This document shows positions 17,775 to 26,281 of a stretch of 64,000 nucleotides of DNA, piece by piece. Location: contig JACXVB010000008.1 in NCBI GenBank assembly GCA_014763615.1, positions 38,651-102,650 of the forward strand, in the 5' to 3' direction. Every line of letters starts with the position of its first letter. Position 1 is the stretch's first letter. This stretch comes from Sphingobacteriales bacterium (GTDB lineage Bacteria; Bacteroidota; Bacteroidia; Sphingobacteriales; Sphingobacteriaceae). Under the pieces are notes generated by a model. That model worked only from the letters and a program-made list of their open reading frames with translations, made no database searches and had not been told where the DNA came from. The translations under genes were made by a program, and so were the position numbers.

Positions 17775-18642
17775 TCAACCCATGTTAAGAGATGACGCCC
17801 TTCAAGGAAAAACTTATGTAGTTACCGGCGGCGGAACAGGTTTGGGAAAAGCCATGAGTACTTACTTATTACAACTGGGTGCAAACGTGGTAATTACTTC
17901 AAGAAAGTTAGAGGTGCTACAAAAAACAGCAACCGAGTTAGAAGAAAAAACTGGCGGTAAAGTTTTGGCAGTGGCCTGCGATGTGAGAGAGAACACTCAG
18001 GTTGAAAATGTATTAAAAGCTACTTTAGAAAAATTTGGTCAGGTTGATGGTTTATTGAATAATGCTGCCGGAAACTTTATTTCGCCAACAGAAAGATTGT
18101 CGTCAAATGCATTCAGCACTATCATAGACATCGTTTTAAAAGGAACTGTAAATTGTACTTTGGCTTTTGGAAAGCATTGGATCAAGGAAAAACAACCAGC
18201 AGCTATCCTCAATATTGTGACTACGTATGCTTTTACGGGTTCTGGCTATGTGGTGCCATCGGCTTGTGCAAAAGGCGGCGTTTTAGCCATGACGCGGTCT
18301 TTAGCTGTGGAATGGGGCCGTCATCAAATTCGTTGTAACGCTATTGCACCAGGTCCTTTCCCTACCAAAGGAGCTTGGGACAGATTATTGCCGGGCGATA
18401 TGGCAAAGAAATTCGATTTTAAAAATCGAGTCCCTTTAAAAAGAGTAGGCGATCATCAAGAATTGGCCAATTTAGCTGCTTATTTGTTATCAGATTTTTC
18501 TGGCTACATCAACGGAGAAGTCATCACTATTGATGGTGGCGAGTGGCTACAAGGAGCGGGTCAGTTTAATGGTTTAGAAATAGTAACTGATGAAATGTGG
18601 GATGGATTAGAGCAGATGATTAGAGGTACAAAAGGAAGTTAA
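17767..18642 (+). CDS. 2,4-dienoyl-CoA reductase-like short-chain dehydrogenase
   Basis: 291 residues (a second ATG is 5 codons later). The NADP-binding motif is TGGGTGLGKAM and NNAAGNF is present. The usual SDR Tyr-x-x-x-Lys is replaced by SACAKGG in GYVVPSACAKGGVLAMTRSL, exactly the arrangement of mitochondrial DECR1-type reductases, which share the following VEWG and PGPFPTKGAWDRL segments. The likely reaction is NADPH reduction of 2,4-dienoyl-CoA during oxidation of unsaturated fatty acids. The overlap with the enoyl-CoA hydratase/isomerase gene supports this. Confidence 0.9.
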   Translation: MYNQPMLRDDALQGKTYVVTGGGTGLGKAMSTYLLQLGANVVITSRKLEVLQKTATELEEKTGGKVLAVACDVRENTQVENVLKATLEKFGQVDGLLNNAAGNFISPTERLSSNAFSTIIDIVLKGTVNCTLAFGKHWIKEKQPAAILNIVTTYAFTGSGYVVPSACAKGGVLAMTRSLAVEWGRHQIRCNAIAPGPFPTKGAWDRLLPGDMAKKFDFKNRVPLKRVGDHQELANLAAYLLSDFSGYINGEVITIDGGEWLQGAGQFNGLEIVTDEMWDGLEQMIRGTKGS

Positions 18643-18645
18643 AAT

Positions 18646-18719
18646 TTGGGTGTTTCCCTGCGCTTTAGGCTATCCCTGCCCATACCGTTCGGGCGGGCAT
18701 TACAATCTTTTTGTCATAT
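18646..18719. repeat. GC-rich dispersed element ending in CTTTTTGTCAT
   Basis: A GC-rich block (TTTGGGTGTTTCCCTGCGC, then GCCCATACCGTTCGGGCGGGC, then ACAATCTTTTTGTCAT) in A+T-rich DNA. It resembles repeats I recall from Sphingobacteriaceae intergenic regions. A related but shorter or degenerate copy is at 27279-27350 (TTTGGGCGTTCGAGCGGGCT ... TTTCAATC). Confidence 0.55.
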
Positions 18720-18761
18720 CAATACAATAAACAAAATAAAATATGGCAAGCCCCTCTCTTA

Positions 18762-18793
18762 TTTGCTTTTCACCAAACTATGTTGCATTTTTG
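18762..18793 (+). promoter_or_regulatory. Candidate promoter of the riboswitch-metH transcript
   Basis: TTTG at 18762-18765, 20 bases, then CATTTTTG at 18786-18793 (one mismatch to TAnnTTTG). The start point would be about 18799, right at the 5' edge of the SAM riboswitch, which supports the call. Confidence 0.5.
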
Positions 18794-18795
18794 CA

Positions 18796-18911
18796 CTGCT
18801 TATAGAGAAAGACGGAGGGATTAGACCCTGCGAAGTCTTAGCAACCTGTGCAAACAAGGTGCTACATTCTATCTCGTCCCGATAGCTATCGGGATGCGGA
18901 AAAGATAAGTG
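18796..18911 (+). promoter_or_regulatory. SAM-I (S-box) riboswitch
   Basis: The S-box core is readable in order: P1 5' arm CTTAT (18799-18803), GACGGAGGGATTAGACCCTG, GCGAAGTC, TTAGCAACC, the P3 hairpin CCTGTGCAAACAAGG, GTGCTAC, and the P1 3' arm ATAAG (18905-18909). It lies upstream of metH, the expected target: SAM binding would lower expression of methionine synthase. The P4 region is enlarged by a perfect palindrome (18877-18894). No clear terminator hairpin is seen between the aptamer and ATG 19039, so the way it controls expression is unclear. Confidence 0.93.
18877..18894. repeat. Perfect 18-base palindrome inside the riboswitch P4 region
   Basis: TCCCGATAGCTATCGGGA is its own reverse complement. 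It sits where S-box P4 has its loop, so it would extend P4 into a longer hairpin without breaking the binding core. Confidence 0.8.
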
Positions 18912-18948
18912 AAAGTCAAAATTACCTCCACGACTTTTTCTACCAAGC

Positions 18949-19036
18949 CTCAAAAGTATCAAGACACAAGAATCAAGATGCAAAATTTTCATAGCATTTT
19001 ATTTCTTGATACCTGATACTCATTACTTGATACTTA
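18949..19036. repeat. TACTTGATAC-type repeat cluster before metH
   Basis: AAGTATCAAGACACAAGAATC on one side and CTTGATACCTGATACTC, then TTACTTGATACTT, on the other, so the stretch contains both orientations. Similar stretches flank the genes at 22840-22870, 23250-23285 and 26213-26275. Confidence 0.7.
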
Positions 19037-19038
19037 AA

Positions 19039-22000
19039 ATGAATATCAGAAAAGAACTAGAAAAGAGAATACTCATCATTGACGGGGCGATGGGAACCAT
19101 GATTCAGCGATACAGACTCACTGAAGAAGATTTCCGCGGAGAGCGGTTTAAAAACCATCACAAAGATGTAAGAGGAAATAACGACCTGCTTAATATCACC
19201 CGTCCTGATGTAATTAGAGAAGTCCATGCTGCTTATTTAGATGCCGGAGCAGACATCATTGAAACCAATACCTTTAGCACTCAGCGTATCTCCATGGCTG
19301 ATTATGACATGGAAGATTTATCCTACGAATTAAGTTTTGAAGGCGCTAGAATTGCTAAAGAAGTGGCTACAGAATATACGCAAAAAAATCCCGATAAACC
19401 ACGTTTTGTTGCTGGAGCTATCGGACCAACTAATCGTACGCTTTCTATGTCGCCAGATGTGAATGATCCAGGTTTCCGAGCGATTACTTATGACCAGTTA
19501 CAAGAAGCGTATTACGAACAAGTCCGTGGTTTGGTTGATGGCGGTGCCGATTTATTGTTGGTAGAAACCATCTTTGATACCTTGAATGCCAAAGCAGCTA
19601 TTTTCGCTATCAAGCGTTATGAAAAAGAATTAAATGATAAAATAAAGAACTCGGAAAAATTACCCGAAAAATTATCAAATACAGTTTATCAACAAGGACA
19701 GGCATCCCTCACCTTTGGAGAGGTACCGAGGGCGAGGCTAGAAATCATGATTTCTGGAACTATTACCGATGCTTCTGGAAGAACGCTATCCGGGCAAACC
19801 GTAGAGGCATTTTTAAACTCCATGCGTCATGGCGATTTATTGTCTATCGGTTTAAACTGTGCTCTGGGAGCGAAGGAAATGCGTCCGCACATAGAAGAAC
19901 TTTCTGAAAATGCCGAGTTTTTCGTTACTGCCTATCCCAACGCAGGCTTGCCTAACGAATTTGGAGAATATGATGAATCAGCCTCACAAACTGCTGATCT
20001 GGTAGAAGATTTTCTAGCTTCAGGTTTCGTCAATGTGATTGGTGGATGTTGCGGTACTACACCAGAACACATTAAGGCTATGGCAGAGAAGGCAAAAAAT
20101 TATACTGCCAGAAAAGTGCCACAAGTTGCCCCCTATCAGCGTTTATCTGGATTAGAAGCCTTTAGCATCACCCCTGAAACCAACTTTGTGAATGTTGGCG
20201 AGCGTACCAATGTTACCGGTTCTCCAAAATTTGCCAAGCTCATTTTATCTGGAGATTTTGATGCTGCACTTTCAGTAGCTCGGCAGCAGGTAGAAGGTGG
20301 TGCGCAAATTATTGATGTAAATATGGATGAGGGGATGTTAGATTCAGAAGCATCCATGGTGAAATTCTTAAATCTCATTGCTTCAGAACCTGATATTGCC
20401 AAATTGCCTATCATGATCGACTCCTCAAAATGGAGTGTGATTGAGGCTGGTTTAAAATGTTTGCAAGGTAAAGGAATTGTGAACTCGATTTCTTTAAAAG
20501 AAGGAGAAGAGAAATTCAAAGAATACGCTCATAAAATCAAACAATACGGTGCGGCCACAGTAGTAATGGCTTTTGACGAGCAAGGTCAGGCGGATAGTTT
20601 GGAGCGTCGAAAAGAAATCTGTAAACGTTCTTATGATATTTTGGTGAATGAGGTAGGTTTCCCTGCTCAAGACATCATTTTCGATCCTAATATTTTAACG
20701 GTTGCCACCGGATTAGAAGAACACAACAATTACGCAGTTGATTTCATCGAGGCTACCCGATGGATTAAGCAAAACCTGCCATTAGCCAAAGTAAGTGGAG
20801 GGGTTTCTAATATTTCTTTCTCTTTCAGAGGAAATAATACGGTTCGTGAGGCCATGCACTCTGCATTTTTATACCACGCCATAAAAGCTGGTTTAGATAT
20901 GGGGATTGTAAACGCCGGAATGTTAGAAGTTTATGAAGAAATCCCAAAAGAGCTTTTAGAGAAAGTAGAAGATGTGTTACTCAACCGTCGTCCGGATGCT
21001 ACTGAAATCTTGGTGGATTTTGCTGAAACCGTAAAAAATAAAGGAAAAGCCGTTGTTAAAGACGAGGAATGGCGCAAAGCACCTGTTCAAGAGCGGTTAT
21101 CACATGCTTTAATCAAAGGGATTATTGATTATTTAGATATTGATGTTGAAGAAGCTCGATTGCAATATGCTAAACCACTAGAGGTGATAGAAGGCCCGTT
21201 GATGGATGGGATGAACATCGTAGGCGATTTATTTGGCGAAGGAAAAATGTTTCTTCCTCAGGTGGTGAAATCAGCCCGAGTAATGAAGAAAGCCGTTGCT
21301 ATTTTGATGCCTTATATCGAAGCTGAAAAAGTTGTGGGTACCAGCAGCAGTGCCGGTAAAGTGTTGATGGCAACTGTAAAAGGCGATGTTCATGACATCG
21401 GAAAAAATATTGTGGGTGTAGTTTTGGCTTGTAATAATTTCGAGGTGATTGATTTAGGTGTAATGGTTCCTGCAGCAAGAATCATAGAAGAAGCCAGAAA
21501 ACATCAGGTAGATATCATTGGTTTGAGCGGCTTAATTACCCCTTCTTTAGATGAAATGGTTCACTTTGCCAAAGAAATGGAACGTGAAGGTTTTACTATT
21601 CCTTTATTGATTGGTGGCGCCACTACTTCTAGAATTCATACCGCTGTAAAAGTTGATCCGCATTATCATGGAGCGGTGGTTCATGTGCTAGATGCCTCCA
21701 GAAGTGTTGGGGTTTGTAGCAATCTATTGAATAAAGAAAATGGTAAAGATTATGCTTCCTCACTCAAGAATGATTATTTACAAACCAGAGATAATTACAC
21801 TAAAAAGAAGGTAGAAAAGGTCTTCCTAAAGATTGATGATGCTCGGAAAAATCAGTATAAAATCAACTTAAATGGCTCGATTCCAAAAGCACCAAGTTTT
21901 ACAGGAGTTAAGGTTTTAGAGAATTTTCCATTAGAAGAATTGGTTCCTTATATCGATTGGACGCCTTTTTTCCATACTTGGGAGCTTAGAGGCTCATATC

Positions 22001-22836
22001 CAAAAATATTTGATGATGTTTATGTGGGTGATGAAGCTAAAAAGTTGTTTAACGATGCTCAAGTATTATTGAAACGTATCGTTAATGAGAAACTCTTCAC
22101 CGCGAAAGCTGTTTTTGGTTTTTGGCCTGCTAACTCAATCGGTGATGATATTGTTTTGGAAGTCGAAAGTGAAAAGTTGAAAGTTGAAAGTTTCAAACAA
22201 ACTAATCACCAACAATCTAACCAACTAATTACCATTCACACCCTACGCCAACAAGCAGAAAAACCAAAAGGTGAGGCTCACTATGCTTTATCAGATTTTA
22301 TCGCTCCAAAAGAAACTGGAATTCAGGATTATTTTGGTGGATTTGCAGTAACAACCGGACATGGTTGTGATGAGTTAGTAGCCATTTTTGAAGCAGATCA
22401 TGATGATTATAATAGCATCATGACCAAGGCATTGGCAGATAGATTAGCAGAAGCATTCGCCGAGAAATTGCATGAACTCGTGAGAAAAGAATATTGGGGT
22501 TACGCAAAAGATGAAAGTCTGGACAGCGAATCATTAATTAAAGAAAAATATCAAGGAATTCGTCCGGCACCAGGTTATCCCGCTTGTCCGGATCATACCG
22601 AGAAAGGAACACTTTGGAAATTGTTAGATGTAGAAAATAACATCGGCTTAAAGCTAACAGAAAGCTATGCCATGTACCCAACTGCTGCAGTTAGTGGTTT
22701 CTACTTCGCTCATCCTGAAGCTAGGTATTTCGGAATAGGAAAAATTGATAAAGACCAAGTAGTTGATTACGCTAAAAGAAAAGGAATGGAGGTAGAAGAA
22801 GCCGAAAGGTGGTTGGGTCCGAATTTGGGCTATTAA
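19039..22836 (+). CDS. metH: Cobalamin-dependent methionine synthase
   Basis: Makes methionine from homocysteine and methyl-tetrahydrofolate with B12. 1265 residues from ATG 19039; the frame begins 11 codons earlier inside repeat DNA. All four modules are present: the homocysteine domain with zinc Cys ([21 protein letters not shown]), the folate domain ([13 protein letters not shown]), the B12 domain ([12 protein letters not shown]) and the SAM-activation domain ([30 protein letters not shown]). Two stretches do not belong to the family: about residues 210-234 and 1040-1065, both encoded by repeat-like DNA and in frame. Controlled by the upstream SAM riboswitch; metF follows after one small gene. 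Confidence 0.98.
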   Translation: MNIRKELEKRILIIDGAMGTMIQRYRLTEEDFRGERFKNHHKDVRGNNDLLNITRPDVIREVHAAYLDAGADIIETNTFSTQRISMADYDMEDLSYELSFEGARIAKEVATEYTQKNPDKPRFVAGAIGPTNRTLSMSPDVNDPGFRAITYDQLQEAYYEQVRGLVDGGADLLLVETIFDTLNAKAAIFAIKRYEKELNDKIKNSEKLPEKLSNTVYQQGQASLTFGEVPRARLEIMISGTITDASGRTLSGQTVEAFLNSMRHGDLLSIGLNCALGAKEMRPHIEELSENAEFFVTAYPNAGLPNEFGEYDESASQTADLVEDFLASGFVNVIGGCCGTTPEHIKAMAEKAKNYTARKVPQVAPYQRLSGLEAFSITPETNFVNVGERTNVTGSPKFAKLILSGDFDAALSVARQQVEGGAQIIDVNMDEGMLDSEASMVKFLNLIASEPDIAKLPIMIDSSKWSVIEAGLKCLQGKGIVNSISLKEGEEKFKEYAHKIKQYGAATVVMAFDEQGQADSLERRKEICKRSYDILVNEVGFPAQDIIFDPNILTVATGLEEHNNYAVDFIEATRWIKQNLPLAKVSGGVSNISFSFRGNNTVREAMHSAFLYHAIKAGLDMGIVNAGMLEVYEEIPKELLEKVEDVLLNRRPDATEILVDFAETVKNKGKAVVKDEEWRKAPVQERLSHALIKGIIDYLDIDVEEARLQYAKPLEVIEGPLMDGMNIVGDLFGEGKMFLPQVVKSARVMKKAVAILMPYIEAEKVVGTSSSAGKVLMATVKGDVHDIGKNIVGVVLACNNFEVIDLGVMVPAARIIEEARKHQVDIIGLSGLITPSLDEMVHFAKEMEREGFTIPLLIGGATTSRIHTAVKVDPHYHGAVVHVLDASRSVGVCSNLLNKENGKDYASSLKNDYLQTRDNYTKKKVEKVFLKIDDARKNQYKINLNGSIPKAPSFTGVKVLENFPLEELVPYIDWTPFFHTWELRGSYPKIFDDVYVGDEAKKLFNDAQVLLKRIVNEKLFTAKAVFGFWPANSIGDDIVLEVESEKLKVESFKQTNHQQSNQLITIHTLRQQAEKPKGEAHYALSDFIAPKETGIQDYFGGFAVTTGHGCDELVAIFEADHDDYNSIMTKALADRLAEAFAEKLHELVRKEYWGYAKDESLDSESLIKEKYQGIRPAPGYPACPDHTEKGTLWKLLDVENNIGLKLTESYAMYPTAAVSGFYFAHPEARYFGIGKIDKDQVVDYAKRKGMEVEEAERWLGPNLGY
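19706..19737. repeat. Palindromic repeat inside metH, in frame
   Basis: CCCTC-ACCT-TTGGAG-AGGT-ACC-GAGGG is a nested palindrome of the same general type as the CCCTCACC...GGAGAGGG repeats elsewhere. It encodes [13 protein letters not shown], extra residues just before the conserved [12 protein letters not shown] of the homocysteine domain. Confidence 0.75.
22160..22232. repeat. Low-complexity intergenic-type repeat inside metH, in frame
   Basis: GAAAGTGAAAAGTTGAAAGT followed by CAAACAAACTAATCACCAAC and CTAACCAACTAAT (22217-22229). The last 13 bases recur exactly, inverted, at 60318-60330 in the non-coding gap between greA and the HIT gene. It adds about 20-25 residues between GDDIVLEVE and the conserved [10 protein letters not shown] of the activation domain. 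Confidence 0.75.
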
Positions 22837-22839
22837 GGG

Positions 22840-22871
22840 GTATCGAGTAATTAGTATCAAGAATCAAGACT
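22840..22871. repeat. TATCAAG-type repeat after metH
   Basis: GTATCGAGTAATTAGTATCA and GAATCAAGAC, the same family as the repeats at 18949, 23250 and 26213. Confidence 0.6.
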
Positions 22872-22874
22872 GAC

Positions 22875-23228
22875 ATGCGTAATTTTAAAGAATTAAAAGT
22901 TTGGAAATTAAGTATCGAGCTTTCAAAGTTAGTGTTTGAGATCACTAGAACTTTTCCAAATGAGCATAAGTTTGGTCTTTCTAATCAGTTATTTAGATGT
23001 GCTGTTTCTATCCCTTCAAACATTGCAGAGGGTTGTGGGAGAAAATCGGATAAAGAATTTAAGCAATTTGTTAGTATTAGTTTAGGTTCTTCTTTCGAAT
23101 TAGAAACTCAAATTATAATAGCAAAAGAAGTTGATTTAATTACATTAGAACAATTTGATATAATCAATAATAAGCTCTTAGAAATACAAAAAATGTTAAA
23201 TGGACTTTCTACAAGTCTTGATAATTAA
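22875..23228 (+). CDS. Four-helix-bundle protein, 23S rRNA intervening-sequence type
   Basis: 117 residues, matching the small family first found in intervening sequences of 23S rRNA genes: FKELKVWKLSIELSKLVFEI at the start and SNQLFRCAVSIPSNIAEGCG in the middle, then a long last helix. The function of the family is unknown; structures are pentameric bundles. It sits between metH and metF with TATCAAG-type repeats on both sides, so it looks like an inserted cassette that rides on the met transcript. There is no link to methionine metabolism that I can see. Confidence 0.92.
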   Translation: MRNFKELKVWKLSIELSKLVFEITRTFPNEHKFGLSNQLFRCAVSIPSNIAEGCGRKSDKEFKQFVSISLGSSFELETQIIIAKEVDLITLEQFDIINNKLLEIQKMLNGLSTSLDN

Positions 23229-23249
23229 TGATTTTTATTAAAACTTGCA

Positions 23250-23285
23250 AGGTGTCTTAATACTAGATACTTGCTACTAAATACT
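23250..23285. repeat. Degenerate TACTTGATAC-type repeat before metF
   Basis: TCTTAATACTAGATACTTGC and TACTAAATACTC, degenerate members of the repeat family at 18949, 22840 and 26213. Confidence 0.5.
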
Positions 23286-23288
23286 CAA

Positions 23289-24245
23289 ATGAAAATTACC
23301 GATCACATAAAAAATGCCAACGGGAAAACACTTTTCTCGTTTGAGCTTTTACCGCCTGTTAAAGGACAAAGTATCCAATGGATTTATGATGCAATTGATC
23401 CTTTAATGGAATTCAATCCGCCATTTATAGATGTAACTTATCATCGTGAAGATTATATTTATAAGCAATTGCCTAATGGTTTGTTGGAGAAAGTTTCGTA
23501 CCGCAAACGCCCTGGAACGGTAGCCATTTGTGCAGCCATCATGAATAAATACAAGGTGGATGCTGTTCCACATTTAATTTGTGGTGGATTTACCAAAGAG
23601 GAAACTGAAAATGCGCTCATCGATATGCATTTTTTAGGTATTGATAATGTGTTGGTATTGCGTGGAGATGCCCGACATGCTGATCCTACATTCATTCCTA
23701 CTCCCGGTGGACATGCTTATGCATCTGAATTGTTAGAGCATGTAAAGAATCATAACGAAGGTAAATATTTGCATGAAGATGTCGTAAGCGACGATAAAAG
23801 TGATTTTTGTATCGGCGTTGCTGGATATCCAGAAAAACATTTTGAGGCTCCTAACTTAAAAACAGATTTCAAATATTTGAAAATGAAGGTAGATATGGGT
23901 GCAGAATTTATCGTTACGCAAATGTTTTTTGATAATCAGAAGTATTTTGATTTTGTGAAGAAATGTCGTGAAAACGATATCCATGTTCCTATTATTCCAG
24001 GATTAAAGCCCATCAGCTCTGCTAAGCAATTGATTTCTTTACCTAAAATCTTCCATATTGATATTCCTGAGGATTTAAGCGAAGCAGTACAAGATTGCAA
24101 AACCAATAAAGATGTAAAACAAATTGGAACTGAATTTATGATTCAGCAGTGCAAAGAATTGATGGATTTTGGCGTTCCGGTACTCCATTTTTATACGATG
24201 GGCAAACCCGAGCAAACTTATGAGATTGCGAAGGCTATATTTTAA
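23289..24245 (+). CDS. metF: 5,10-methylenetetrahydrofolate reductase
   Basis: Supplies methyl-tetrahydrofolate to MetH. 318 residues from ATG 23289 (MKITDHIKNANGKTLFSFEL); the frame begins 6 codons earlier inside repeat DNA. Typical features are FSFELLPPVKG, DVTYHREDY, NVLVLRGDARH and GAEFIVTQMFFDN. It follows metH after the small inserted gene on the same strand. No promoter of its own is evident, so riboswitch control through metH is plausible. Confidence 0.97.
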   Translation: MKITDHIKNANGKTLFSFELLPPVKGQSIQWIYDAIDPLMEFNPPFIDVTYHREDYIYKQLPNGLLEKVSYRKRPGTVAICAAIMNKYKVDAVPHLICGGFTKEETENALIDMHFLGIDNVLVLRGDARHADPTFIPTPGGHAYASELLEHVKNHNEGKYLHEDVVSDDKSDFCIGVAGYPEKHFEAPNLKTDFKYLKMKVDMGAEFIVTQMFFDNQKYFDFVKKCRENDIHVPIIPGLKPISSAKQLISLPKIFHIDIPEDLSEAVQDCKTNKDVKQIGTEFMIQQCKELMDFGVPVLHFYTMGKPEQTYEIAKAIF

Positions 24246-24246
24246 A

Positions 24247-24292
24247 TATATACTAAAAATATATACTTTTGCATATACTAAATATAGTACAA
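24247..24292 (+). promoter_or_regulatory. Promoter and likely operator of the toxin-antitoxin pair
   Basis: TACTTTTG at 24264-24271 matches TAnnTTTG. Around it the sequence ATATACTAAA occurs twice (24248-24257 and 24273-24282), a candidate binding site for the antitoxin. The -33 element is weak. Confidence 0.5.
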
Positions 24293-24296
24293 ACGC

Positions 24297-24566
24297 ATGA
24301 AAAGTATATTATTAAAAATTGATGATGAGCTTTTTGAAGATTTGGAAGAATCTGTAAAAGAATTAAAAATTTCTAAAACAGGATTCATCAAAAAATCTTT
24401 AGAAGAGGCTATTAAAGCTTATAAACTAAATCAATTAAAAAAGGAGCTTAAAAAGGAGATTGAATTAATTAAGGCTGATAAAGAGACACAAGCTGAAATG
24501 AAAATTTTTGAAGAAGCCTCATTAGTAGATTTAGCTAAATTTTTAGAAGACGAAAATGATTGTTAA
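24297..24566 (+). CDS. Antitoxin-like protein (ribbon-helix-helix type)
   Basis: 89 residues. The N-terminus fits an RHH DNA-binding fold (SILLKIDDELFEDLEESVKE, then ISKTGFIKKSLEEAI) and the rest is a charged helix (LKKELKKEIELIKADKETQ). It overlaps the MazF-like gene by 11 bases, the usual antitoxin-first order. It should neutralise the toxin and repress its own promoter; this follows from the family arrangement. Confidence 0.85.
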   Translation: MKSILLKIDDELFEDLEESVKELKISKTGFIKKSLEEAIKAYKLNQLKKELKKEIELIKADKETQAEMKIFEEASLVDLAKFLEDENDC

Positions 24567-24900
24567 TAAATTCGAGATTTGGATTTCGGATTTGAATCCT
24601 GGAAAAGGAACAGAACCAGGAAAAATTCGTCCTGTTTTAATAGTCCAAAATGACACCTTGCACCAATTGGGTCATATTTCAACTATTGTTTGCCCAATTA
24701 GTTCTCAAAAAAGAGGCGTATCCAAATTAAGAATTAATGTTTCCCAGTCAGAGGTTAATGGCTTGAAAAAGCCATCAAGTGTAGTTGTTGACCAAATTAA
24801 AGCAGTTGATTTCTCACGATTGAAAGAAAAAATTGGAACACTAGAAAAGGAATACCATCCGGAAATAACGAAAGCTTTAAGATTAATTTTGGATATTTAA
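24556..24900 (+). CDS. MazF/PemK-family endoribonuclease toxin
   Basis: 114 residues, typical of MazF/PemK. Motifs: GTEPGKIRPVLIVQND near the start, STIVCPISS in the middle, and VVVDQIKAVDFSRL, the conserved region after it. Such toxins cut mRNA, or tRNA or rRNA, at short sequences. It begins inside the antitoxin gene. The stop is directly followed by the convergent end of thrC with no spacer. Confidence 0.92.
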   Translation: MIVNKFEIWISDLNPGKGTEPGKIRPVLIVQNDTLHQLGHISTIVCPISSQKRGVSKLRINVSQSEVNGLKKPSSVVVDQIKAVDFSRLKEKIGTLEKEYHPEITKALRLILDI

Positions 24901-26202
24901 TTAACCCATCAAATAAGCCTTAAATTCTTCAAAACTATTCCCCATTTCTAAACAGATTTTCTCTTTCTCATACAATTCTTTTACCTGCTCTGGCTCTTCA
25001 ATGGTAATTCCTAGCTCTTCAAAAACATCAGGAAATTTGCATGGGTGCGCTGTAGCTAAAACCACATAAGCTGTTTTATCTAATGCTGGATGCACTTCCT
25101 TATCGGCAGTAACTGCCAAACAACCTGTTGCCGTATGCGGGCAAACTAAGTAATTCTTTTGTTGGTAAATCGCGGAAATCGCGGCTCTAATCTCATCGTC
25201 ATGAAAAGCATAAGAAGACATCATGGTACGCAAAACTGGCAACTGATTGTTAAACATATCCAAAATACGTACAAAATTACTGGGGTCGCCTACGTCCATA
25301 GCGTTGGCTAAGGTTTGTACAGACGGGCGAGCATTGTAAATTCCGGTTTGTAGATATTCCGGAACAATATCATTGCTGTTGGTTGCGGCAATAAATCTAG
25401 AAACTGGTAAACCCATTTTCCAAGCCATCATTCCGGCTGCAATATTGCCGAAATTGCCACTTGGCGTTACAAAAATCAGATTTTCAAATTGGTCTTTGAG
25501 TTTAGCATAAGTATTGGCGTAATAAAATATCTGCGGAATTAACCTGCTGATGTTGATAGAATTTGCAGAAGTTAAGTTCAGCTTCTCATTCAGTTCTTCA
25601 TCATGAAAAGCCTTTTTCACCAAAGCTTGGCAATCATCAAAAGTGCCATCAATGGCGATGGCTTCAATGTTGTTTCCATTGGTGGTGAGCTGTAATTCCT
25701 GAATCGGGCTCACTTTTCCTTTCGGATATAAAATGGTGACTTTTATGCCCGGAACATTTAAAAATCCGAGGGCAACCGCACCGCCTGTATCGCCAGAAGT
25801 AGCTACCAAAATCTGGATTTCCTTATGTTCTTTCTTCAAGAAATGCGCCATGATACGGCTCATAAATCTTCCTCCAAAATCTTTGAAAGCCAAAGACGGC
25901 CCGTGGAATAACTCTAGTACAAAAACATCCTTTTCTAATGGATGTAAAGGCGCTTCAAAATTGATGGCATCCTCAATAATCGCTTTCAAATCTTCTGAAG
26001 AAATATCATCTTTTAATAAAGCATAAGCCATATCAAAAGCAATCTCAGGTAATGTTTTTGATCCCCAATTTAACATCAAATTTTCATCAATCTGAGGTAA
26101 AATAGTGGGCATATATAAACCCTTATCCGCCGGAAGGCTATTGAAAACTGCTGTTTTTAAATCAACGGATAAGTGGTGGTTTTTGGTGGAGTATAATTTC
26201 AT
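24901..26202 (-). CDS. thrC: Threonine synthase
   Basis: Last step of threonine synthesis, PLP-dependent conversion of O-phosphohomoserine. 433 residues. The PLP lysine is in HGPSLAFKDFGGRF; the phosphate-binding loop is in VTPSGNFGN. It is the third gene of the thrA-thrB-thrC operon. The gap of 79 bases to thrB is filled with TATCAAG-type repeat DNA. It ends base-to-base with the convergent mazF-like gene. Confidence 0.98.
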   Translation of the reverse strand: MKLYSTKNHHLSVDLKTAVFNSLPADKGLYMPTILPQIDENLMLNWGSKTLPEIAFDMAYALLKDDISSEDLKAIIEDAINFEAPLHPLEKDVFVLELFHGPSLAFKDFGGRFMSRIMAHFLKKEHKEIQILVATSGDTGGAVALGFLNVPGIKVTILYPKGKVSPIQELQLTTNGNNIEAIAIDGTFDDCQALVKKAFHDEELNEKLNLTSANSINISRLIPQIFYYANTYAKLKDQFENLIFVTPSGNFGNIAAGMMAWKMGLPVSRFIAATNSNDIVPEYLQTGIYNARPSVQTLANAMDVGDPSNFVRILDMFNNQLPVLRTMMSSYAFHDDEIRAAISAIYQQKNYLVCPHTATGCLAVTADKEVHPALDKTAYVVLATAHPCKFPDVFEELGITIEEPEQVKELYEKEKICLEMGNSFEEFKAYLMG

Positions 26203-26212
26203 TTCTTTCGAG

Positions 26213-26275
26213 TATCAAGTAATGAGTATCAAGTATCAAGACCTAAACAGCATCTTGATACTTGACACTACAATC
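26213..26275. repeat. TACTTGATAC-type repeat between thrB and thrC
   Basis: GAGTATCAAGTAATGAGTAT, CAAGTATCAAGAC, then the inverted CATCTTGATACTTGACACTA. The two orientations could form a hairpin in the thrBC mRNA. Confidence 0.7.
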
Positions 26276-26281
26276 TTACGA

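Noticed and set aside
20136..20519. Minus-strand ORF of 127 codons inside metH
   Set aside because: Overlaps the conserved folate domain of metH entirely; Ser/Pro-rich shadow translation.
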